Source: Nectonema munidae
Lineage: Eukaryota; Nematomorpha; Nectonematoida; Nectonematidae
Assembly (NCBI GenBank): GCA_030549495.1
Contig: JAUIRK010000852.1
Span: 1 to 64,000 of the forward strand
DNA: 64,000 nucleotides
Direction: 5' to 3'
This document shows, piece by piece, positions 49,546 to 59,795 of the stretch. Numbering within the stretch: position 1 is the stretch's first letter; every line of letters starts with the position of its first letter. The position numbers and the translations under genes are program-made. The notes beneath the pieces are model-generated. The model searched no databases. It was given only the letters and a program-made list of their open reading frames with translations, and had not been told where the DNA came from.

Positions 49546-52500
49546 ATGCATTGAATGTTCGATATATAAGATTAACTTTTGTAAATAAGTTCACCTCTCA
49601 AAAGAAATCTTTTTTATTAAAACTTATTTCAATATAAAATAAAAAAACAAAAAAAAAGGCAGGAAACATGTGTTGACAAAAAGGAAATATTATATGAGAA
49701 AAAGAAATAGGATAATTCGCATCATAAAACTTACCCACAAGAATCAACGCATGTTTGAGAAAGATTATAGCTTGCATCCAAGGAGCATAGAGGAATGAGA
49801 TAGAATAGGGATAAAGAAAACAAGACAAACACCATGATGGTCAAGAGAGTGAAGGAAGAGCAAATTCTAAATAAAATGAAAAAATTTTATACATCTATAA
49901 AATTATTTTATTGAAAAAAAAGGCTTGTGAAAATTTTTTACAATGTACTTCGTTGTAGAAATGCAGTACCTGAGATGAATTGATATTAAATTGTTTTAAG
50001 TCTTTAGCTTTTTCGCATTATTGAAAATGAAAATTTAAGGCTTGATTAAATCTTAAATACGGAATTTGTAAAAGGAATACTTTTGAAGAACTTTTTCCTT
50101 ATGTACTGCAATATCTCTTTCTCCTCCTCAAGCGCTGAAATCTTGGGATCCATGAAACACTTGTGAAATCATAAAATTCCTAAGTCTAGAAGTGATTTCA
50201 TGATTAAAAATTCTTCTGAAAATCTTACAGATTTGAAATTCAGTTTGACATCAAATATTTAGTTTCCCACTTATTTTGAACCTCTTCTCTTGGTTTTGAC
50301 TCGGTCCCCCTATTTCCTCCTAGCCTGTTACTTGTAGGTGCTATGAAAGCCCTGTACTAGCATTAGTATTCAGAAATGCCACACTTTATGTATCATTTCG
50401 CAATGTAAACCCCATATGGCATTTCTAGAACTTTTCTTTTCCATCCTTGAACGGTGATTTTATGAATTTGTGTTTATTGACACGTTACCTACCTAGCCAA
50501 TCAAGTATTGATGAACAAAGTACGATTAAGAATTCGCTATGGAAAATCTGTAATTTGGTCTATAAGTTTTTTAATATATCTATTCTGTCTTCCAAAATTT
50601 TCAGAACGATAATTTTAGGGAACGCGGTCTTTCCCTATTTCAATTTTATTTGATATTTGAACTCTCAAAATGACACTTTAACAGGAACACACGTCTAAAT
50701 TATCCAAAACCTTGGGAAACAAAACTTTCAGTTAAGCCCGGATTGGAAATTTTTTTTAAAAATGTCATTTCAAACATCTTCATTTTAAATAGGAGAGATA
50801 CCCAAAAAATAAAGAAAAAAAATCTTTATTGGGAAACTTGACTTTACAGTGGGAAGAATGAGGTTAATCAATATTTCGACGTTTGCGGTCTTTAACAAGA
50901 TTCTACAACATGATATATGAAATATTAAATGTCGATGTGTGTTATGGCGAAATGTGTTAGTTGAGCTGAGGTGAAAAGTTATTGATTTAATGGAGTTAGT
51001 GAGAAAGAAGCGAGAAAAAGGCGATTTTGCCAATAGGGATTTGGGTTTTATTTATCCTATTTGAAAATGGGTAAGGAAACTTCTCCTTATCCATTATATC
51101 TAAATTTTAGCATAATGCCGCAAGCAAAAAACTGTCATAAATTGTTTGTTACCACATTTTTAGATCTGCTACCGTAAAAATAAGCTTTTTGTAGTATAAA
51201 ATAAGTGAAAGAATAACCTGAATGTTTCCAAATCGCCCGCGATTCAATTATTATAATCGTGAAACGGACAATTTTTGGAAGATCGTGCCATATACGAATA
51301 AATAGAGCTTCTCTTACCTTTAATGATCACTTAGGTTGTGAAAGGAGAATATTTTAAAAGATACTGAGCTAAATAAATTACGTTTCGTTTATTAGTCTGA
51401 ACAGAGGGAAGGCGCTATGAGTTTTAATCACAACCGTTTAGAATATGGAGAGGGGGCGAATGTGAGAGCGTTTTTACAAAAGTTTGTTTGCTCAGACACG
51501 CGTCACGTTATCCCTGCGCTTCTCACAAGCGAGATGACTTATCTTGTGACAATAATTTGGAAGTTAAAGGTAAACTTTGTTTGCATTGCAGAAAGTAAAT
51601 TCAAAATGTTCATTCCGAAACGCATATATTTCTCATCACGCGATGATAATATGAGAATCTGAGCAAATTTTTTTGTCTACACACCCTCCATCATCACTAT
51701 GTCTGTATGGAGATAGACTTGAGATAACAAAATGAACATAGTGAATGCCAATAATTTTGGTGTTGTATCTTTTGACAGGGATGATTTTTGAAATTTTTGA
51801 ACATTACTGCCCACTTTGGGACGAAGAGGAGCGAACTAGTTTCAAAATTAACTTCATTGTTCAAGTTTGACGATACCAAGTAGCTCATCACATGCGCTCT
51901 TGGAAAATTTGTTAATGTCAGTTATTTAGCCAGGGAGTTAATTCCAAAGTTATCGATTTGTTGGTGATTTTTCTTGTCATTTAGTGCATCAGCATTTTCT
52001 TTAGTTGATTCGTTTGTTTATCAATTTATATCTAGATCGCTATTCACGTAGACACTATTTTTTTGTACACGAATTTCGAATCAACTTTGTTAGGTAAAGT
52101 TATCCTGATGAACTACTTCAGAAAGCTAATTATTATTATTATCCAAATGGAGCTAGTTGGTTTTGGTATGAATTAACGCTAAACACAACACTAACCCCTC
52201 TTTGAGTGACACTTGGTGGACTTTTAAAATTTAATTCTATTTTACGTTTCCCAAATTTTTATACAAACTTGTAGGATGTTTTGGAAATAATTTACAAGTA
52301 AGGCGTCTTAATGAAAACAAAATTTTGATTTAAATCGAAGAAAAAAAATGATATTATGTGAACACTTTTCTCAAAAAATGTTAAGTTTTTTTAAAGAAAA
52401 AAGAAAATGAAAAAAGAAAAGGAGGATACGTCAAAATTTTGTTTCAAAGCGTGTATAATGTGAAGCAGCATAAATATTTTGGGTAAAACTTTAAAACTTA

Positions 52501-52865
52501 TCCCCATTAAAACTATACTTGAAACTTCCTAGATTGGGAAAACAAAGAATTATATCAGCACCTTTCAGAGCACTATGATTCAGTGGAAATTTATTGACTC
52601 AATTTCTTCAGTTTTTTAGGCCAAGAATTACGGAAATTGGCAATAAATTCTTCTAGTGTTCTTATTTCAGCCGTTTTTTCACGCATAGAAGATATACACT
52701 TCTTTTGAAGGTTGATTTGATAAAAAAACATAAACTACTACACAAAATCTCTCTGCAATAGAGCTTTTGTATGGAGAGTTATTCTTCTTCCTTTTCTCCA
52801 TCTTTTCCCATTTTCTATGGGGTCGATGTTTTTGATTTTCCTTCTCCATTCTTGTCCATCCCAGA
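49546..52865. other. Spacer between the PLD genes
   Basis: Upstream of PLD copy A. Apart from the possible Penelope-like scrap, I see no coding or structured feature. Open frames at 49598-49828 and 51417-51662 lack any domain. Confidence 0.45.
50845..50925 (-). mobile_element. Possible Penelope-like element scrap
   Basis: The minus strand reads CTTGTTAAAGACCGCAAACG, then TCGAAATATTG. The 'GAAACGTCGAAAT'-type string after a short stem recalls the hammerhead-bearing ends of Penelope-like elements. No reverse transcriptase is nearby. Weak. Confidence 0.25.
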
Positions 52866-53299
52866 CAGAGGCGTAGCTAAGCTGGGGCCTGAGGGGCCGT
52901 GCCCCCTCATGTACCTTGGTGTGCCCCCCCCCCCTCTCCATGTACCTTTAAAATAAAATTTTTACTTTTTATACTTGAATTTCATGCTTAGGGTTAGAAT
53001 TAGCGTAATAATTTTACCATTATAATTTCTTTGGCAAGTATGTTTTCGATTTTTTAAACTAGACATTTTTGATGAGATGTTTTCCATTATATTTTTTCGA
53101 TATATTTTCCTAATTTTTTTAACACTTATATACAACAAAAAATTAAAAAAAAATTTCTGAATTGATTGCGTTTCCTGACCTTTAATTAACCTTTTAATTG
53201 TTATTAATTCATTTTATTTTTTTACATTCCCTTTTCATTTTGTTATATTTTTTTCTTTCATTGTGTTAGTAAGCTACCTTTGCTTTAATTTTATTTGTA

Positions 53300-53935
53300 T
53301 CGTAGATGGAGCTTGAAGATTGTCCAACTGCTAAACGTGCTAAGCCAAATGATGCTGTTTATAATAGTGATTTGGTTACAGCCTTAAAAAATATAGAGGG
53401 TCATTATTTAAACAAAATAGGGGAAGTTAGGCGAGTATTGTTAAGGATATCTTATCAGATGTGAAAGATGTTTTCATAGACAAAATGTCTTTATTATTAT
53501 CGAATTATAAAGCACTGGAAAAACCAGATAAATGTGTCAAAACTGATTCCAATATAATTAGTAAAAGAGAGGGACGGGCTGAAAGTGTTGATCATATAGT
53601 TAATTCTATTAATATCAAAATTAACATTGTCAAAGCCTAACAAAGCAAAAATTATCGAGTTGAATAAAGACATTGTTTCTAAGATTAATCCCAAAGAAAA
53701 CAATCTACAAGTATTAGATATAAAAGTAAAGAATGATGGAACAGCTTCCTTTAAAGTTGATAATAATAAGGAACAAAATACTATCATCAATGCTATTAAA
53801 AATAGTTTTGATATTGTTCCCAAGAAAACATTAAAACCTAGGATTTTTATCAAAGATATTTCAAAAGATTGGGTAAGACATTTTTTCGCACAATTTTTAA
53901 TATATGTAGATAATTTTGCAATTTATCTTGAATGA
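53300..53935 (+). pseudogene. Retroelement ORF1-like relic inside the 52.87-kb element
   Basis: A coding-looking stretch, starting at ATG 53308 with MELEDCPTAKRAKPND and ending in a block containing VKNDGTASFKVDN and LKPRIFIKDIS. That block recalls the single-strand nucleic-acid-binding domain of LINE ORF1-type proteins. It is broken and partial, with no reverse transcriptase next to it. The family assignment is tentative. Confidence 0.4.
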
Positions 53936-54739
53936 GGTTCTATATTTGAAAATATACAATTTATCTGAATATATTTGAAGCAACGTATCAAATCCTTCAC
54001 AACTTTCCAAGTAATTTTCTAAATTAAATATGAATTTTCCCATTTTTTAAATTTTAAATTATTTAAATATTATTTTTAAAATTGAAATTTAGACGTTTTT
54101 AAAATTCAATAATGTATTTATATAATAGTTATGGGTTATATAATATATATATTTGAGTTATGGCATCGTCAAAAATTGTGATTCAGGAATGTAAATTTAT
54201 ATATTTACGTGACTATGTTTTTGTCATTTAAACTTAAAACAAAGACATTTTTGGAATTAGCGCAAAAAACTAAGCTGATATGTATAATATTTAGCATACG
54301 CAAAAAAATTTTTTTTTCAAATATACATTACTGGCAAAATTTTGGGCATATAGGAAATTCCTATGTTGAAATTTTGACCTAAAATATCTCGAGAAGTACA
54401 AATCGTGTGAAATCTGGAGATGGCTCATTCAAAAGAGCATTAAAAACTATCGATTTGGTATCTAAAATCTCGGAAAATATCTTATTCTGTATGTTTTTTG
54501 GTTGATCGAAAATTCAAAATTTTCAAATTTGGACGCCATTTTTCGGGAAAGTATAATATTTGAGTAGACGAAGATAGGGGCGCTATCCTTAACAAAAAAT
54601 AAAATCTGAAATTATGATATTAAATTTTTGATTTTGTGATAATTGAATTATGCATTAATAAATTGTTAAAAAGTAAATATATATACATATAGACGTTTAT
54701 TTAAATTTTATAGAGTTCGCAACCCTATATAAAGAAAAA

Positions 54740-55015
54740 ATGCCTAGTTATAACAAAAGTATTAAAAAAACTGGATTTTCCAAGGGTCAATCAAAATTAA
54801 AGTTTACAAAAAAAAATGAAAGTCAGACAATTAGTCTATTAGGAAAAAAAGATAACCAAATCAAAAGACCATCTCTAGGTGAAAATGCCACTTCATCGCA
54901 ATCATTTGAAAACACGTTTGAAGAAGTTTATGCGAAAAATTTTATATATAAATTTATATATACATATACATCATTTAAAAATCTATTGTTTGATACTGCA
55001 TTTGGGATACTTTGA
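54740..55015 (+). pseudogene. Small basic open frame inside the hAT-type element, unknown
   Basis: ATG at 54740 with MPSYNKSIKKTGFSKGQSKL, Lys/Ser-rich, turning into AT-driven low complexity after about 65 codons. Such Lys-rich heads occur before the zinc finger in hAT transposases, so this may be the remnant 5' end of one. No domain is recognised. Confidence 0.25.
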
Positions 55016-55284
55016 CCTAAATTTGATTCATTTTGGTACCCATTTAAGACCATTGTTTCCTTTTGCTTTGCAGAAGAATTAAGGGAGACGATCTGCTAGT
55101 GAGTTTATCTTAGTTGTTTGTTTCTTTTTTAAAGCGCATTTTGTCTGAACAAAGATCATCAATGCTCCATGAACGAAAGCGAAATCTTATAATTTTATCA
55201 TATTTGAGAAATTATACAAGGAACATTCATTTTGATGACCTTATGAGGGTTTTGCTGAAAATTCTCGCAGAATTCAATTGTTTT

Positions 55285-55790
55285 CAATCTATAAATGAAA
55301 TTGGCATTGTTGATTTGATATGAAAACATGTATATTTCTTGTAAAATTTTAATGAATCTTATCGAAGACAGATTTTAGAAATAAACCGTAACTTTGTTTC
55401 ACACTTATAAATATTTTCAAATTCTAAATGCAAAAACAATCCATAAATGAAATAGGCATTGTTGATTTTTTATAAAAGCGTGTAATTTTAATTAATGTTC
55501 TCGGAGACAGATTTTAAAAATAAACCGCAAATTTGTTTTACATTGATTCGCATTTTTAAATTCTAAATACAAAAAGAATTTATAAATGAAATTGCGATTG
55601 TTGATTTGTTATAATAATGTGTATATTCCATGTAAAATTTGAATGAATGTTTTCAGAGACAGATTTTAGAAGTAAACCGCAAGTTTGTTACACACTTATA
55701 TGTATTTTCAATTTCTAAATTCCAAAAATAAGTCCAAAAATGGATTTGATATAAAAATTATCTTTCATGTAAAATTTGAGGGTATATTTT
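55285..55790. repeat. Diverged tandem repeat, unit about 140-150 bp
   Basis: The marker ATAAATGAAAT(T/A)GGCATTG starts at about 55291, 55443 and 55582, with a decayed fourth unit near 55731. Each unit also carries AGACAGATTTTA then AAATAAACCGCAA. Relatives of this sequence occur at 27.4-28.0 kb. Confidence 0.6.
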
Positions 55791-56346
55791 ATTAGATATA
55801 TTTCTCATCAATCAAAATTTTGATTGACATTTCCCAAAAAGTAACCATGATTTTGAAAAAATTTAAACTATAAAGTGTTATGTGTTCAAAACTGTATATA
55901 TTTATAAATTTTCAAACGAGTATATAATATAGAACCAAGGTTATACGCTTAACTAGAGATACTGTCAGAATTTTTCTGAAAAAGTTTAACTTTTGATTTT
56001 GATTGACAGATTTAGACATGAAAAGATCATTCAACTGACATGAAAATGGTATCAAAAGATGTAGCTATCAATTTTAGGAAATGTCACGAAGTATGGTAGC
56101 AAAAGATGTAGCCAATTTGGTACTATTTTTTGTGCCCCTCTTGTGCCCCCCCCCCCCCCCCCCATGTACTTCGTTCTGGCTACGCAACTGATCCCAGACA
56201 TCATTTGCATCAAGGATTTCATTTGCTTTGAAATCCTTTCTTAAACAATCCGGCGTGAAATTTTTTTCTGTCAAAAAGTGACTTTCTTTCTCTGCGCTTC
56301 GTTGATTACAAACACAATCAACGAAGGCTTATGAAAACATATTTAT

Positions 56347-56484
56347 TTAACCCTTTCGTAGCGAGTGTATCCTATATGATACATAAACAATTTTACCTTC
56401 GTCTGCTTTTTCAAATAGTTTTGTATATGAATCTTCTGCTTTTTAATAAATATCGTCTGATTTTTCTGGGCAAGAAAGGGTCAC
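56347..56484. mobile_element. TTAA-flanked MITE, diverged copy
   Basis: TTAACCCTTTCGTAGCGAG at the left; the right end GAAAGGGTCAC has lost its TTAA. Its palindrome reads TGTATCCTATATGATACA, with paired changes relative to other copies. Confidence 0.75.
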
Positions 56485-56910
56485 TGTATAACGCCATTTT
56501 ATTTTTGACCCCTTTTAGTAGCAATTAAAAAATGTTTTTTGAAAAAATTATTGATTTATTATTATTATTATTTACGAAGAAAAAAAAACAATCTTTTCTT
56601 TATCATCTGAATTTCTAGTCTGTTTTGAGAATACCGGCATTTACAGCAGCTAGCAAAGATTTGTGCAGCACTCATAATTACATAGAATGAGTATCACATT
56701 TTTTCTTGCTCTCTTCACCCACTGCTCACTTATTATCAACTTCGCTTATTTGTGCAAATAATATTTTAGTTTCAAAAAGATAGAATTGATATTTGGTCGA
56801 AGGACACTTGGCGAATTGACAAATGGAGGCCGGATATTTCACTGAAAATTCAACTACAATTTGGCATTTTTCCAGACTTCTGCAACCAATAAAATATGAT
56901 TGTCCTAACG

Positions 56911-57140
56911 ATCATTTAAGTTTCAGCATCCACAACCGCAATTATCAAAAAGTAAAGTTTTTTTTTAATTTTTACTTTATCCAAAATTTTTATGATAAGT
57001 CGCCACTACTTTTTTAAGTAAAACTTGTGTTTGTTAAAATAGCAATTATGATATCTGAATTCGATTCCTCTAAAAAAAAAAGCGATTCTGACATCCGCAT
57101 CCACGGATACAAAAAATTTCACATCCAATACATCTCTAGT
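56911..57140. repeat. Dispersed repeat 'CATCCGC ... ACATCTCTAG', copy 2
   Basis: Second copy of the repeat at 14.2 kb, in the same order, 230 bp. A third related end (TTACATCTCTAG) is at 22442-22453. Confidence 0.65.
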
Positions 57141-57779
57141 TAAAACGCTAAACTCAATAAAATACAGTGAACGGGGGATGCTCATACAAACACATTCAGG
57201 CCAAAAATTAAGTTTGTTCTTCATACAATCCTTAATTTTTTACCTATAGAGGAGGGTGTAAAATTTTAGTAAAAAACCTCGTATTTTTAATGATTTATTT
57301 AATATAAAAGCATAACATTTATTTTCGTCATCGTTAATAACGATAAAGATAACGACATTAGATTTTTACGTTATCGAATGTGTGCTGATTTCGTTATATA
57401 TATTTTCAAATTCAGTGTTATAAAAAGAGTAAAAAATGGAGGCGCGATATATATTTATTTATGGATTATACTTCTGCAAATAATTAATTATCAATTTTTA
57501 TTTGTTTTTTAATTCCAAATTAAATGTATAGTCCGACTCACGCATTTATCATTTCAAAGACAAGGTAACAAAAATCTAAGAACTTCATCGGCAGAAAAGG
57601 CACTTATGCAATCGACTACCATAGATTCAAATCTGAAAATGATGTTTTGAAATAAAAATTTCCCAAAAAAATAGAATTTTTGAAAACATCATCATAGTCC
57701 AATATTTTGGTCAAAATGCTCAAACACCTTACCATTTTTTGTCTAAATTGTTTTTAAAAAACTTCTTTTATATTAGTGT

Positions 57780-59340
57780 ATTTCAATATCTGTTTCAAAA
57801 TCAACAGTCTTTATGTTCCATGTTTCACAGCCATAAACCATTACTGCTCTGATGCAAGCTTTGTAAATACGGCCTTTTAATTACATCGGTAAATTCTTTC
57901 CAAGCAAAACAGAAGATAGCTCATTAAATATTGGCCAGCCTAGCCTGCATCTTTTTGCTACTGCAATTTCGCATCCTCCTTCACTATTCAATTCATCTCA
58001 GAGATAAGAAAAGCGATTTACTTCTTCCACATCTGATATCTTAACTTTGCCAAAAAAAATTTCCATACAATTTTTGAAAGAAAAATTCTTTGAATTTTTT
58101 TTATTCAATTTACTCACTCCTACACATCAGGCATGAATCGATCTAGAACATTTGATAGAGTTCCTCATCACTCTTTTCCAACTCATCTAATATATCTGCC
58201 ATAATAACTAAGTCATCTGCATATATAACATTTTTCAGCATATCTTTTTGAACGGTTGAACTTAAAGCATCGACTACTATATCAAACAAAATCGGCCATA
58301 AAGCTGAGCCTAATGGAATTCAACACTCACTAGGAAACGCACAGAAAACCTTTACCATGCTTTCAGAAGCCATTTTTTGCGGAGAGCCCATTCGATGACA
58401 GATAGATTTAGGTCCACAAAACATGTGAATAAATCCTTCCTCTTATCTATGTAGAAATCTTGCATTCGTCTCAAAATGAATATTGCATCAATAGCTTCGG
58501 GGCATAAAACGATACTGTGATTTGTCAATTTTGACAATTCCCCTCAACCTCTTTTCTATAACACGTTCAATTACTTTCATGTCAGGTTCGATTACTTTAA
58601 CACCCGGGTTATAAAATGATTATTCCATTGTTATATATCGGAATTCTAATATTGAGGTATTTCTTTGCTGATTAACAAGAAATCGATCACTATGAAACTA
58701 TGATGAAGTTCGCCAGGAACCACTTTACCATTTTTCATATCCATGAGGAGAAATCAAACTGAGAAGAATTAGAAAATGGGTGGAAAGTTTTTCTTTTATT
58801 TTTAAACCAGATATTTAATATAGATAAACTATATTTTGAATATAATTCTAATAAATTTCTGCCTTCTGCGTTTCTAGAGCCTACATTGAAGCCTCCATGA
58901 ATTCCTTCATATCCATTTGTTTCTTTGCCAATAATTCCATTGAAATCCTAAACAATTACCAGAAGTACTTGAAATTTCGTTAAGTTAGTCTTCAGCTAAT
59001 TCCACATAAAAATCTTGATCTACCCACTTGAGGAGCATACAGTGATATAACACGAACAATTTCACTACCAAATTTTATCACTATAATCATGATTCTATCA
59101 CTCCTATACCACCAGACTCAACACTGCCTTGCAACAACAATCTGTGTCTCTGGCCTTTTGGACCAATAAAAGGCGCTAAATTCCCTTTCAATCTCTCTCT
59201 TCTTTTCAACAATTCCCTCACTTACTCCGTACTCCTTCCAACCATAGACCAAACATCTCACAAATCTCAACTCAGATTTTGCACGTAGCCCTGTGTCCAT
59301 ATTTAGGATGTTTAATCGCACCTATGCCTTGAGTATATCA
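57780..59340 (-). mobile_element. RTE-type LINE relic (endonuclease and reverse transcriptase)
   Basis: Minus strand, N- to C-terminal: ISLYAPQVG (about 59050), NGIIGKETNGYEGIHGGFNV then GSRNAEGRNLLE (58830-58960), the RT blocks CPEAIDAIFILRRMQ and FTCFVDL (58400-58500), SALWPILFDIVVDAL, VIYADDLVIMAD (58200-58230), and VMVYGCETWNIKT-like residues near 57800-57850. The order and wording match RTE-clade (craniofacial-development-protein-2-like) elements. Many stops and frame changes; 5' end unclear. Located between the two PLD genes. Confidence 0.8.
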
Positions 59341-59405
59341 AAACATAGCATATATTATATATATATTTGAAACAAATTTTATAAAGAACTTTTAATAGCG
59401 CAAAA

Positions 59406-59411
59406 TTTATT
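59406..59411 (-). terminator. Possible poly(A) signal of PLD copy B
   Basis: AATAAA on the minus strand about 225 bases beyond the TAG stop, at nearly the same distance as in copy A. Confidence 0.35.
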
Positions 59412-59634
59412 AAGGAAAATTGTTTGTGATGGAATAAATTGAAAGAGATTAAAATTAAAAATATATTTAAATAAATAGGCCAATAAGTAAAAAACTATCC
59501 ATTAAAATACTCAATAACTTTTTTGAGAACAAAAGATGAAAGAAACAAACATCACAACTTTATATATCAGAAAGTGAATTAAAATTCAGTAATAAATATC
59601 AATAAAAGTAAAATAGAATTATTTATATGGAAAA

Positions 59635-59795
59635 CTAAACTTGGCTAAGCTTGAGGGTGTAGTTGGAATTCCAATCTCTTTCAAAGATCGCCAAAATTTT
59701 GGCATAAGCTTTCCTTTGATATTTTTTTCTTGGCGTTCCAACAATCCCAATTCCACCGGTGTTCACGAAATAATCAGCAGCCCAATTAGACGTAC
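59635..59795 (-). CDS. PLD3: PLD copy B exon 8: C-terminus
   Basis: (G)TSNWAADYFVNTGGIGIVG, then FERDWNSNYTLKLSQV and TAG (59635-59637). Same length and acceptor as copy A exon 8. The 3' flank still resembles that of copy A. Confidence 0.9.

Larger units (their letters stand above)
52866..56190. mobile_element. 3.3-kb hAT-type element, perfect 8-bp target duplication
   Basis: The flanks ATCCCAGA (52858-52865) and ATCCCAGA (56191-56198) match exactly. The ends are CAGAGGCGTAGCTAAG and, on the other strand, CAGTTGCGTAGCCAGAAC, each followed inside by poly-C/G runs and GCCCC. No complete transposase is visible. Inside are an ORF1-like coding relic (53300-53935), a small basic open frame (54740-54940) and a diverged 140-150-bp tandem repeat (55285-55790). 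It reads as a non-autonomous or internally rearranged hAT copy. Confidence 0.8.

Noticed and set aside
49598-49828. Hydrophobic minus-strand open frame, possible membrane protein exon
   Set aside because: Hydrophobicity follows from AT-rich codons; no homology or splice support.
52738-52956. Overlapping open frames on both strands
   Set aside because: They are readings of the GC-rich end of the 52.87-kb hAT-type element.
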